NCBI RefSeq assembly: GCF_018687615.1
Contig: NZ_CP061299.1
Coordinates: forward strand, 1,101,433 to 1,165,432
Origin: Polynucleobacter sp. MWH-CaK5
Lineage (GTDB): Bacteria; Pseudomonadota; Gammaproteobacteria; Burkholderiales; Burkholderiaceae
Length of the DNA: 64,000 bases
Direction of reading: 5' to 3'
The position numbers were made by a program, and so were the translations under genes. Of this stretch, positions 47,423 to 56,171 are shown piece by piece (position 1 is the first letter of the stretch; the number at the start of each line of letters is the position of its first letter). A model generated the notes under the pieces. It worked only from the letters and a program-made list of their open reading frames with translations, was not told the DNA's origin and ran no database searches.

Positions 47423-50091
47423 TGAATACCCAGGAGTTGGCAACGCATACGCCAGCGATGCAGCAATTTCTGCGCATCAAAGCTGAGCACCCTCACTCCT
47501 TGGTATTTTTTCGGATGGGCGATTTTTATGAGCTCTTCTTTGAAGATGCTGAAAAAGCAGCACGCCTTCTAGACATCACTCTGACCCAACGCGGTCAATC
47601 ATCTGGTAGACCGATCAAAATGGCAGGCATCCCCTACCATGCTGCCGAACAATATTTAGCCAAGATTGTCAAAGCCGGTGAGTCTGTGGCGATCGCCGAG
47701 CAAGTGGGCGATCCTGCAACATCCAAAGGTCCTGTTGAACGCCGCGTGATGCGCGTGATCACACCAGGCACTGTGACAGATTCAGCATTGATGAGTGATT
47801 TGGAAGATGCACCATTGTTGGCAATTGTTCCAAGCAAAAAGATGTGGGGTTTGGCATGGCTCACGATTACCAGCGGTCAATTGCGTTTCACGCAATGCGC
47901 CCCTCATGAATTAGCCCATTACATTTATCGCATACGTGCTGCAGAATTGTTGTGCCCTTTAGGCACAGAGAGTTCTATCAAAGAAGCACTGCAAGCATCT
48001 AGCGCATCAGAGGTTCATTTATCCGGTCACACTATTCCTGATTGGGTGTGGTCAGCCGATGAAGGACAGCGTCGCCTGTTAGAGCTTTTCAATATGAGCA
48101 GTTTGCAAAGCTTGGGCATTGATGACGCAGAAAAATTTAGCCCAACACTCACGGCAGTCGCTGCCGTCTTGGCCTATGGTGCGAATACGCAAGGTTTGGG
48201 TTGGCAGGGCAAGTTGCCTCATATCTTGCAATGCCAATTAGAAGAAGATCAAAACTACATTGGTATTGATGCCGCTACTCGCCGCAATTTAGAAATAACT
48301 GAAACGCTGCGCGGTGAAACAGAGCCCACCCTATTATCTTTATTAGACACTTGCTCTAGTGCCATGGGCAGTCGTTTATTGCGACATACTTTGCATCACC
48401 CATTGCGTGATCAAGCCGTGATTGGTGAGCGTCACGTAGCGGTTGGCACATTGATTGAGCATGCCTTTGTTTTAGATGAATTGCGGCAAAATTTAAGAAG
48501 CGTGGCTGACATTGAACGCATCAGCACACGATTGGCCTTGGGCAGTGCTCGCCCACGGGATTTGAGCAGTTTGCGAGACACATTGGCAAACCTTCCTCAA
48601 CTCGCCAAGACTTTGGATGGTTTGGCTCAAGCAAATCAGTCAGGTTCTTTGCTGGCTTCTTTGGCGAAGACCTTGGCATCCCCTCCTCCTGTCTTGGCTT
48701 TGTTGCAAGCCGCCATTGCAGCAGAACCATCGGTGGTGATCAGAGAAGGTGGCGTGATCGCTGATGGTTATAACGCTGAGTTAGATGAACTGCGTCGCTT
48801 GAGTGATGACTGTGGCGCATTTTTATTGGATTTAGAAACTCGCGAACGAGAAAGAACTGGAATTGCCAATTTGCGGGTTGAGTTCAATAAAGTGCACGGA
48901 TTTTTTATTGAAGTGACCAACGGTCAAACAGACAAAGTACCTGAAGACTATCGTCGTCGCCAAACCTTAAAAAATGCTGAGCGTTACATCACGCCTGAGC
49001 TCAAGGCTTTTGAAGACAAAGCTTTATCTGCTAAAGAGCGCAGCTTTGCTTTAGAGAAACAACTCTACGAAGAGTTGTTGGTGCAATTACAGGCTCATGT
49101 GCAAGCCTGCCAATCAATGGGCTTGGCATTGGCACAAGTCGATGTTCTAGCCACACTTGGCGAACGTGCTCAAACCTTGGGTTGGTCACGCCCAGAGTTC
49201 AGTAAAGATGCTGGCATTGATATTGAAGAGGGTCGCCACCCAGTGGTCGAAGCTCAACTGGCTAAACGTTCAGAATCTTTTTCACCGAACGATGTGCGCT
49301 TTGATCAAACCAGACGCATGCTATTAATCACTGGTCCGAATATGGGTGGTAAGTCAACCTATATGCGACAAATAGCATTGATTGTTTTATTGGCCTACGT
49401 GGGTTCTTACGTTCCGGCCAAACATGCACGCATTGGAGCCATTGATCAAATCTTCACACGCATTGGCGCAGCCGATGATTTGGCCAGCGGTCGTTCAACC
49501 TTCATGGTTGAGATGACTGAAGCCGCAGCTATTTTGCATCGCTCTACCGAACACTCTTTGGTGTTGATGGATGAGATTGGACGAGGCACTTCCACTTTTG
49601 ACGGTTTGGCATTGGCTTGGGCGATCGCACAACATTTGCTCACGAAGAATCGTTCATGGTCTTTATTTGCCACGCACTATTTAGAGTTAGCTTCTTTGCC
49701 AAGCAAGTATCCGCAGTGCGCCAATGTTCATTTGAGTGCCGTTGAAAAGGGCCAAGGCATTGTGTTTTTACACACCGTCAAAGAAGGTCATGCCAATCAA
49801 AGTTATGGTTTGCAAGTGGCTCAGCTAGCGGGTGTTCCACAAGCGGTGATCAAAGACGCTCGTCAACATTTGCGTCGCCTAGAAGAACATGCCAATCAAG
49901 AGAGTGCGCAAGTTGATTTGTTCAGCCAAGATTTTTCAGGTGCTGGCAATGCAACACTTGAGAATGAAGAAACTACCGAAGAAATAGAAAAGGCTTTGGC
50001 TGTCCTACAACAGTTGAATGAGATTCAACCGGACAACCTCAGCCCTAAAGAAGCTCTTGATCTGTTGTACAGCTTAAAAAGATCTAGCTAA
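47422..50091 (+). CDS. mutS: DNA mismatch repair protein MutS
   Basis: An 889-aa mismatch recognition ATPase. The N-terminal mismatch-binding domain includes FFRMGDFYELFFEDAEKAA, with the conserved FxE. Connector, lever and clamp domains follow. The ATPase domain near residue 635 has GPNMGGKSTYMRQ (Walker A), VLMDEIGRGTSTFDGLALAWA (Walker B) and SLFATHYLELASL. The length is full. The start overlaps the cysE stop; the convergent slyD gene ends 4 nt after it. Confidence 0.97.
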   Translation: MNTQELATHTPAMQQFLRIKAEHPHSLVFFRMGDFYELFFEDAEKAARLLDITLTQRGQSSGRPIKMAGIPYHAAEQYLAKIVKAGESVAIAEQVGDPATSKGPVERRVMRVITPGTVTDSALMSDLEDAPLLAIVPSKKMWGLAWLTITSGQLRFTQCAPHELAHYIYRIRAAELLCPLGTESSIKEALQASSASEVHLSGHTIPDWVWSADEGQRRLLELFNMSSLQSLGIDDAEKFSPTLTAVAAVLAYGANTQGLGWQGKLPHILQCQLEEDQNYIGIDAATRRNLEITETLRGETEPTLLSLLDTCSSAMGSRLLRHTLHHPLRDQAVIGERHVAVGTLIEHAFVLDELRQNLRSVADIERISTRLALGSARPRDLSSLRDTLANLPQLAKTLDGLAQANQSGSLLASLAKTLASPPPVLALLQAAIAAEPSVVIREGGVIADGYNAELDELRRLSDDCGAFLLDLETRERERTGIANLRVEFNKVHGFFIEVTNGQTDKVPEDYRRRQTLKNAERYITPELKAFEDKALSAKERSFALEKQLYEELLVQLQAHVQACQSMGLALAQVDVLATLGERAQTLGWSRPEFSKDAGIDIEEGRHPVVEAQLAKRSESFSPNDVRFDQTRRMLLITGPNMGGKSTYMRQIALIVLLAYVGSYVPAKHARIGAIDQIFTRIGAADDLASGRSTFMVEMTEAAAILHRSTEHSLVLMDEIGRGTSTFDGLALAWAIAQHLLTKNRSWSLFATHYLELASLPSKYPQCANVHLSAVEKGQGIVFLHTVKEGHANQSYGLQVAQLAGVPQAVIKDARQHLRRLEEHANQESAQVDLFSQDFSGAGNATLENEETTEEIEKALAVLQQLNEIQPDNLSPKEALDLLYSLKRSS

Positions 50092-50095
50092 ATAA

Positions 50096-50674
50096 TCAGT
50101 GAAGCGTTGGGCGCTGAACCACAGGTGCTGCAGGTGGCTCTTCGTCAATGTCCATGTCTGATTCATCATCCACATCAAGACCAAAGGCTCCTTGTGGGTG
50201 GCCATCTTCTAGCTCTTCTTCAGTGGCTTCACGCACATCTGAAACCACTAACCAGAACTTCAGTGCCAAGCCAGCCAAAGGATGATTGCCATCCAAAACC
50301 ACTTTGTCTTCTGCTAAATCGGTAACCGTGTAGATCAATGGATCTTCGTCATCCTCTTCTTCAACAGGTGTTTGATCATCATCCAAGAGGCCTTCGAATT
50401 GCATGCCGACTTCTAAAGGCTCAGGAAATCTTGAGCGTGGTTCAATTTTGAGCAACTCAGGGTCATAATCGCCAAAAGCATCAGCGGGTTCCAACTGAAT
50501 CGTGGTCTCGTAACCAACATCGTGGCCATCCACGGCTTCTTCTATTTTTGGAAAGGTGCCGTCATAGCCACCATGGAGATAAATCATGGGGCCAGCTGAT
50601 TCTTCGATCAAATTATCCTGAGCATCAGTCAAACGGTATTTGAGTGAAACAATAGTATTCTTTTGTACTTTCAT
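50096..50674 (-). CDS. slyD: FKBP-type peptidyl-prolyl isomerase SlyD
   Basis: A 192-aa SlyD-type protein. The FKBP half has MKVQKNTIVSLKYRLTDAQ at the N-terminus and IYLHGGYDGTFPKIEEAVDGHDVG. The insert-in-flap chaperone domain spans about 70-125, with extended acidic runs. NHPLAGLALKFWLVV closes the FKBP fold. The C-terminal tail is acidic and lacks the His/Cys-rich nickel-binding tail of E. coli SlyD. The start is ATG 50674, 46 nt from the divergent roxA start. Confidence 0.93.
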   Translation of the reverse strand: MKVQKNTIVSLKYRLTDAQDNLIEESAGPMIYLHGGYDGTFPKIEEAVDGHDVGYETTIQLEPADAFGDYDPELLKIEPRSRFPEPLEVGMQFEGLLDDDQTPVEEEDDEDPLIYTVTDLAEDKVVLDGNHPLAGLALKFWLVVSDVREATEEELEDGHPQGAFGLDVDDESDMDIDEEPPAAPVVQRPTLH

Positions 50675-50720
50675 AATATGTATTTTACGTGAGTCCACCC
50701 AAGCAGGTCATAATCTTCCT

Positions 50721-51983
50721 ATGACAACTAAATCCAAAACCGGCCACAAAGCCCTTTATAAAGCCCCAAAGGCTCCCAAACCCCTCCCAATACAAGAGCC
50801 TTGGGCTCTATTGGGTGGCATGAGTCCTGTGACCTTCATGCAAGAGTATTGGCAAAAGAAGCCCCTCCTCGTGCGTGGTGCCATTCCAGCATTTCAGCTC
50901 GCAAGAGAGTCTGGCCTGGAACTTGAGAGCCCAATCTCAATTGAAGATTTGAGTGCCCTTGCTAAACAAAAGGCTGTGGAATCTCGCTTGATTCAGAGTA
51001 AACCTTGGTCACTCAAAAAAGGCCCCTTCAAACCAAAAGACATTCCATCCTTGAAGAAGGATGCTTGGACTTTGTTGGTGCAAGGTGTCAATACACACCA
51101 CCCAATCGCTGAAAGAGTGATGTCTTGGTTTCGTTTCATTCCTGAGGCACGCTTAGACGACTTGATGATCAGCATCGCTGGCAAACATGGTGGTGTCGGT
51201 CCGCACGTGGATTCATATGATGTGTTTTTGTTACAAATGGCTGGTCATCGTCATTGGAAGATTTCTGGGCAAAAGGATCTGCGTTTAAAAGAAGGTTTGC
51301 CTCTCAAAATATTGAAGCACTTTGAACCGACTCAAGATTGGGTTTTAGAACCTGGCGATATGCTGTATTTACCACCCAACATCGCTCATGATGGATTGGC
51401 ATTGGATGCTGGTTGCCAGACTTGGTCGATTGGCTTCAGAGCGCCAACTTATAAAGAGTTGATCAGTGAAATACTTTGGCGCACCACCGAGGCCCTAGAG
51501 AATGATCCAAAGCTATGCCAACTCTATACCGATCCTAAGCAATCTGCCACTCTTGATAGCAATGCAGTTCCCAAGGACTTGGTTGCAGCTGTATCTAAGC
51601 ACTTAAACGGCTTACGTTGGAGCGACAGTGACATCTCTTGTACGCTTGCTAGCATTCTGAGCGAACCCAAGCCTCAAACGGTCTTTGAAGCTCCTCGCAG
51701 TCAGTTGGATTTGCATGCATTTAAAAAAACGATTGCGCAACAAGGACTTAAGCTATCCCCTCAATCAAAAGCCCTGCACGATCATGACTTTTTCTACCTC
51801 AATGGCGAAAGTTTGAGTGATTCTGAAGAGGCTGATTGGAAGTTTTGGCTGGCATTAGCCCAAGAGCAATCGTTGAGCCCAGCCAAGTGTCAACAGTTAG
51901 TGAAATTGATCAAGGATGCTGATAGTCCTTGGTTTGAAGCCTACAGCTCTGCTTGGATATTAATTGACCCTAGATTAGGGTAA
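50721..51983 (+). CDS. roxA: Cupin (JmjC-type) ribosomal protein L16 arginine hydroxylase
   Basis: A 420-aa 2-oxoglutarate/Fe(II) oxygenase of the YcfD/RoxA family that hydroxylates an arginine of ribosomal protein L16. The N-terminus has SPVTFMQEYWQKKPLLVRGAI. The iron-binding HxD is in GGVGPHVDSYDVFLLQMAGHRHWKI (in part), and the distal His is in YLPPNIAHDGLAL. A C-terminal winged-helix-like region follows. The start is ATG 50721; a longer frame runs back across the slyD start and is not supported. Confidence 0.92.
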   Translation: MTTKSKTGHKALYKAPKAPKPLPIQEPWALLGGMSPVTFMQEYWQKKPLLVRGAIPAFQLARESGLELESPISIEDLSALAKQKAVESRLIQSKPWSLKKGPFKPKDIPSLKKDAWTLLVQGVNTHHPIAERVMSWFRFIPEARLDDLMISIAGKHGGVGPHVDSYDVFLLQMAGHRHWKISGQKDLRLKEGLPLKILKHFEPTQDWVLEPGDMLYLPPNIAHDGLALDAGCQTWSIGFRAPTYKELISEILWRTTEALENDPKLCQLYTDPKQSATLDSNAVPKDLVAAVSKHLNGLRWSDSDISCTLASILSEPKPQTVFEAPRSQLDLHAFKKTIAQQGLKLSPQSKALHDHDFFYLNGESLSDSEEADWKFWLALAQEQSLSPAKCQQLVKLIKDADSPWFEAYSSAWILIDPRLG

Positions 51984-52100
51984 TCACTAGTATTTTGCGC
52001 ATTTTTATTTATAATCATCTTCGGTGCATTAGTTTTAATAATGAAGGCACCCGGTCTAAATCACCGTTAGATGATTAGCTAATCTTTTAAGGAAAACAAA

Positions 52101-52283
52101 ATGAAAAAATCACTATTAATCGCTTCTTTGTTGGCAATTTCTTTGGCTGCTTGCGGCAAAAAAGAAGCTCCAGCTCCTGTAGCTCCTGCTGCTGCTCCAG
52201 CTCCTGCTGAAGCTGCTCCTGCTGCAGCTCCTGCTGCTGCTCCAGCTGCTCCTGCTGCTGCTCCAGCACCTGCTAAGAAGTAA
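52101..52283 (+). CDS. Small Ala/Pro-rich lipoprotein
   Basis: A 60-aa lipoprotein. The lipoprotein signal is MKKSLLIASLLAISLAAC, with Cys18 as the lipidated residue. The mature part is almost only Ala and Pro with a few Glu and Lys, ending PAPAKK. AAGGA before the ATG is an excellent ribosome site. The DNA is a run of GCT and CCA/CCT triplets in short repeats, so length may vary between strains. The role is unknown; such linkers can span peptidoglycan. It ends at a strong terminator. Confidence 0.85.
   Translation: MKKSLLIASLLAISLAACGKKEAPAPVAPAAAPAPAEAAPAAAPAAAPAAPAAAPAPAKK
52165..52277 (+). repeat. GCT/CCN triplet-repeat tract
   Basis: Degenerate tandem units of the type GCTCCTGCTGCTGCTCCA encode the Ala/Pro part of the small lipoprotein. 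Near-identical neighbouring units could change number by slippage or recombination without breaking the frame. Confidence 0.75.
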
Positions 52284-52298
52284 TTCTTCTTTAGAAGT

Positions 52299-52329
52299 AA
52301 AAAGACCACCCTCGGGTGGTCTTTTTTTT
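52299..52329. terminator. Bidirectional terminator between the lipoprotein gene and bamC
   Basis: AAAAGACCACCC-TC-GGGTGGTCTTTT is a long perfect stem with A-runs to the left and T-runs to the right. It serves the lipoprotein gene (plus) and bamC (minus). Confidence 0.93.
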
Positions 52330-52351
52330 GCCTGCTGTTTTTAACTTCTGA

Positions 52352-53485
52352 TCAGCGACCGATTTGCTGATCCAAGAGTGTCAAGATTTGAACGGCTGTT
52401 TCACCTAGTTCGTTCGCACCTTTTTCATCTTGCACTGTCACAGTGACATTACCAGCAACATCTTTAACCTGCACACGGTAACGTTTGGCTTTTTTCAACT
52501 CATCAGCACTCTTCTTGCTAAATAGATTACTGAAAAAGTTCTTGTTGGTCTCTGGTGACAAGTCATTGGTGTTCACAAAACGCACGTAGTAAATACCTTT
52601 GCTTCTATCGCGGTCTTCAACTGTGAAGTTAGAGCGATCTAAACCTACACCCACTTCTCTCCAAGCACGATCAAAGTTGCTAGCGAACTCAAGGCGTGGT
52701 TGCTTGTCTTTCTTCAAGCGAGATGGTGCATTGGCAGCAGTTGTTGATTTTTTACCCACTGATGCACGAGCAGCGTCTTCTGTATAACCCAAGCGTTGCA
52801 TCAAGCGAGCCAAGAACTCAGCTTCAAGCTCCGGATCATTCGGACGATTGGTCCACATCGTTTGAGTCTTATCGTTACCAGTTAACTCTTCAGTAGCACC
52901 ACGGTGAGTGATGTAAATCTCAGTCTCACCTTTGCTGTTGACTTCTAAACGAGTACGGAACTTGTCACGCTCACCAGTTGAGTAAAGAGAATCTAAAACT
53001 TTACCAAGTGTGCGACGAATGATGTCTTGAGGAATCTTGGCGCGGTTTTCTGCCCAGTCAGTTTCCATGATGCCGGTTTCTGGTGAGTCAGTTAAGAGAA
53101 TGAATCCTGTCTCTTGCCAGAACTCACGCACGCTTGGATACAAATCTTTGGCTGGCTTTGAAACCACCAACCAACGACGATTGCCTTCACGTTCGATCTT
53201 CATGCCAGACACTGCTGGCAATACAGCTTCTTTGCCAGTTGGTTTGTTTTTAACAGCTGTGCTGTAACCAGATAGTGTTGCGCCGCCATCAGGCACCACG
53301 TAACGCTTGTCGCCACCCATGGCTGTCATGTCAGGCGGGAAAGCCAAGTTAGGACCCTTCTTTTCGCCAGCAGATTTGTAATCAATGGTGTCACCAGAAA
53401 AAGTGCTGGTGCAAGCAGAGGTCAAGACGCCAGTTGCTAAAACTGACATCAGTAACACGCTTGATTTAATTGATATGCGACGCAT
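52352..53485 (-). CDS. bamC: Outer membrane assembly lipoprotein BamC (NlpB)
   Basis: A 377-aa lipoprotein of the BAM complex that inserts outer-membrane proteins. The signal has lipobox VLTSAC (Cys25). The N-terminal unstructured BamD-binding segment contains DYKSAGEKKGPNLAFPPDMT. Two helix-grip domains follow, the first with RRWLVVSKPAKDLYPSVREFW and the second with EFASNFDRAWREVGVGLDRSNF (in part). It lies directly downstream of dapA on the same strand (24 nt), the usual order. Confidence 0.92.
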   Translation of the reverse strand: MRRISIKSSVLLMSVLATGVLTSACTSTFSGDTIDYKSAGEKKGPNLAFPPDMTAMGGDKRYVVPDGGATLSGYSTAVKNKPTGKEAVLPAVSGMKIEREGNRRWLVVSKPAKDLYPSVREFWQETGFILLTDSPETGIMETDWAENRAKIPQDIIRRTLGKVLDSLYSTGERDKFRTRLEVNSKGETEIYITHRGATEELTGNDKTQTMWTNRPNDPELEAEFLARLMQRLGYTEDAARASVGKKSTTAANAPSRLKKDKQPRLEFASNFDRAWREVGVGLDRSNFTVEDRDRSKGIYYVRFVNTNDLSPETNKNFFSNLFSKKSADELKKAKRYRVQVKDVAGNVTVTVQDEKGANELGETAVQILTLLDQQIGR

Positions 53486-53509
53486 AAGTTTTCCTAAGTT
53501 ATCGAACGT

Positions 53510-54421
53510 TTATTTAGACATTAAGCCGGCGCCTATCAGCGCTTGCTTGACTTGTTCTTGAGCACCATCAACCAAGGTGGTGAGTGGTAGACGAATACCT
53601 GGCTTCATTTTGCCCATAGCTGTCAATGCCCACTTCACTGGAATTGGGTTGGCTTCTACAAACATAGCTTTATGAACCGGTAGTAATTTGAATTGGATTT
53701 CTTTGGCACGTGCCACATCACCAGCCATGGCAGCCACACACAATTCATGCATCAATTTAGGTGCTACGTTGGCTGTCACAGAAATATTGCCGCGACCACC
53801 CATCATCATCAATAACAAGGCTGTTGGATCATCACCAGAGTAAACCGCGAAATCTTTGCAACCTGCTTCTTCTAAACCAGCGATCAACTGAATGCCGCGA
53901 TCAAGATTGCCCGTCGCATCTTTGATACCAACAATGCCTGGCACTTTGGCCAAACGAATCGTGGTCTCTGTTGCCATATCTGCCACCGTGCGACCTGGCA
54001 CGTTGTACAAAATAACTGGCAGATCCACTTTTTCAGCGATTGTTTTGAAGTGCTGATACATGCCTTCTTGCGTTGGCTTGTTGTAATAAGGCACGACTTG
54101 CAAACTGGCATCGGCACCAACTTTTTTTGCGTACTCTGTGAGCTCAATCGCTTCGCTGGTTGAATTACCACCAGTACCTGCAATGATTGGAATGCGTTTA
54201 GCAGTATGTTCAACAGTTACTTTGATCAGTTCACAGTGCTCTTCAACTGAAACAGTTGGAGACTCACCAGTCGTACCAACGATTACGATGCCATCGGTGC
54301 CCTGCTCAATGTGCCAATCGATCAACTGGCGCAAACCAGGCAAATCTAGACTGCCGTCGGCATGCATGGGCGTGACAATGGCCACCAAACTTCCTGAGAT
54401 ATTTTTAGCTAATTTAGTCAT
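53510..54421 (-). CDS. dapA: 4-hydroxy-tetrahydrodipicolinate synthase
   Basis: A 303-aa lysine-pathway enzyme that condenses pyruvate and aspartate semialdehyde. It shows GSLVAIVTPMHADGSLD at the N-terminus, IVIVGTTGESPTVSVEEH, LILYNVPGRT-type LYNVPGRTVADM (Tyr and Arg of the active site), and the Schiff-base Lys in GIVGIKDATGNLDR. The start is ATG 54421, overlapping the methyltransferase stop by 4 nt; the longer frame is unsupported. BamC follows. Confidence 0.95.
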   Translation of the reverse strand: MTKLAKNISGSLVAIVTPMHADGSLDLPGLRQLIDWHIEQGTDGIVIVGTTGESPTVSVEEHCELIKVTVEHTAKRIPIIAGTGGNSTSEAIELTEYAKKVGADASLQVVPYYNKPTQEGMYQHFKTIAEKVDLPVILYNVPGRTVADMATETTIRLAKVPGIVGIKDATGNLDRGIQLIAGLEEAGCKDFAVYSGDDPTALLLMMMGGRGNISVTANVAPKLMHELCVAAMAGDVARAKEIQFKLLPVHKAMFVEANPIPVKWALTAMGKMKPGIRLPLTTLVDGAQEQVKQALIGAGLMSK

Positions 54422-54996
54422 GTTTTTGATTGTAGCGGAACAGCGCAGACTCTTTGCACACAAGCGGGTTTAGGCTGAGTGACCGTGAGGTCCTCATAGG
54501 CCAAAATCCTCATATTTGAGGCAAAGCCGAGCAGTTCATTGGGGGTTAATAAAAAGTCAGGATTGCTGGGTTTGCCAAAGGCTTCATTGCCAATGGCAAA
54601 GGTTTCATAGATCAAAACCCCTTGAGAATTCAATAAATTAGGCAATTTTTGCAAAAAAGGACGGTAAAGGTAATTGGTCACAATCACTGCGTCAAATTGG
54701 CCTAAATGGCTTAGAGACCAGGCATCGGTTTCCAAATCAATGGCTTCTGTTTGAATGGCCAGATCAGGGTGGCTGCTTTTGATTTGCTGCAAAGAGGCCA
54801 AATCACGGTCAATCGCCATCACCTGAAAACCTTGCTTGGCCAACCAAACCACATGACGACCACTGCCGCAGGCGTAGTCCAAGACACGTCCACCGGCTTT
54901 GATTTTCGAAGCGTGGGTTTGTACCCAGTCAGAAGCTGGGACACTCAACTCTTGGTGCGACTTAACTGTAATCAAGTCCCATGGCCTCGCGCACAT
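54418..54996 (-). CDS. Class I SAM-dependent methyltransferase (TehB-like)
   Basis: A protein of about 190 aa with a Rossmann methyltransferase fold. Motif I is RVLDYACGSGRHVVWLAKQG; FQVMAIDRD carries the acidic residue that binds SAM, and FDAVIVTNYLYRP is the post-II motif. The substrate is unknown. The start is uncertain: ATG 54996 overlaps trpS by 35 nt, while TTG 54975 has GAGG upstream and removes seven residues. It sits between trpS and dapA and overlaps both. Confidence 0.82.
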   Translation of the reverse strand: MCARPWDLITVKSHQELSVPASDWVQTHASKIKAGGRVLDYACGSGRHVVWLAKQGFQVMAIDRDLASLQQIKSSHPDLAIQTEAIDLETDAWSLSHLGQFDAVIVTNYLYRPFLQKLPNLLNSQGVLIYETFAIGNEAFGKPSNPDFLLTPNELLGFASNMRILAYEDLTVTQPKPACVQRVCAVPLQSKT

Positions 54997-56164
54997 CGCG
55001 CATCGTTTCTTGAGCAGACTTGCGAGCTTTATCGCAGCCATCAGCGATGATGGCACGCAATAGACTTGGATCGTCCAAATAAGTTTGGGCACGTTCCATC
55101 ATCGGCTGTTGCTCTTTGAGAATCGCATCAATCACAGGTTGTTTGCATTCCAAGCAACCAATGCCAGCACTCTTACAACCTTTTTCTGCCCAAGCTTTGG
55201 TTTCTTCACTGGAATAAACCGCATGCAATTGCCACACTGGGCAACGCGCTGGATCACCCACATCGGTTTTACGGATACGGGCTGGATCAGTTGGCATGGT
55301 TTTGATTTTTTTCTCAACCGATGCAGCGTCTTCGCGCAGAGCAATCGTGTTGCCATAAGACTTGGACATTTTTTGACCATCCAAACCAGGCATGCGCGAC
55401 TCTTGCGTCAAAAGAGCTTGTGGCTCAGCCAAAATGATTTTTCTTGAGCCTTCTAAGTAACCGAACAAACGCTCACGGTCACCCATCGATAAACTTTGTG
55501 CATCAGCCAAGACTGCACGAGCTTGCTCTAGAGCTTCCTCATGACCTTTTTCTTGATACTCTGTTCTGAGCTCAAGGTATAACTTGGTGCGCTTACTGCC
55601 TAATTTTTTAGCCGCTTCCAAAGCCTTCTCTTCAAAGCCTGGCTCACGACCATACAAGTGATTAAAACGACGTGCCACTTCACGGGTCATTTCTACGTGA
55701 GGCACTTGGTCTTCACCGACTGGCACGTGTTGTGCGCGGTAGATCAAGATGTCTGCAGCTTGTAGCAATGGGTAACCCAAGAAACCATAAGTCTGAAGAT
55801 CTTTTTCTTTGAGCTTTTCAATTTGATCTTTGTAGGTTGGCACGCGTTCTAACCAACCCAAAGGTGTGCCCATGGATAGCAAGAGGAATAGTTCTGCGTG
55901 CTCTGGCACTTTGCTCTGAATGAATAAGGTGGCTTGAGTTGGATCAACACCAGCAGCCAACCAATCGATGACCATGTCCCAAACGGATTTTTCAATCACA
56001 TCAGGTGTTTCATAGTGCGTGGTCAAAGCATGCCAATCAGCCACAAAGAAATAGCATGGGTATTCAGCTTGAAGCTTTAACCAATTTTTAAGAACACCAT
56101 GATAGTGACCTAAGTGCAGAGCGCCGGTTGGGCGCATACCTGATAAAACTCGTTCAGAAAACAT
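54962..56164 (-). CDS. trpS: Tryptophanyl-tRNA synthetase
   Basis: A 400-aa class I synthetase. It shows RVLSGMRPTGALHLGHYHGVLKNW (in part; HLGH is the HIGH equivalent), FVADWHALTTHYE, YPLLQAADILIY, VGEDQVPHVEMTREVARRFN and the KMSKS loop GLDGQKMSKSYGNTI. It belongs to the longer bacterial type with an insert. It lies directly downstream of the PHP gene (7 nt) on the same strand. Confidence 0.96.
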   Translation of the reverse strand: MFSERVLSGMRPTGALHLGHYHGVLKNWLKLQAEYPCYFFVADWHALTTHYETPDVIEKSVWDMVIDWLAAGVDPTQATLFIQSKVPEHAELFLLLSMGTPLGWLERVPTYKDQIEKLKEKDLQTYGFLGYPLLQAADILIYRAQHVPVGEDQVPHVEMTREVARRFNHLYGREPGFEEKALEAAKKLGSKRTKLYLELRTEYQEKGHEEALEQARAVLADAQSLSMGDRERLFGYLEGSRKIILAEPQALLTQESRMPGLDGQKMSKSYGNTIALREDAASVEKKIKTMPTDPARIRKTDVGDPARCPVWQLHAVYSSEETKAWAEKGCKSAGIGCLECKQPVIDAILKEQQPMMERAQTYLDDPSLLRAIIADGCDKARKSAQETMRDVREAMGLDYS

Positions 56165-56171
56165 ATATCTC

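Noticed and set aside
52079..52309. Gly/Ala-rich and Gln/Glu-rich frames on the minus strand opposite the small lipoprotein gene
   Set aside because: They are by-products of the triplet repeat and lack a ribosome site and signal features; the plus-strand frame has a strong ribosome site and a lipobox.
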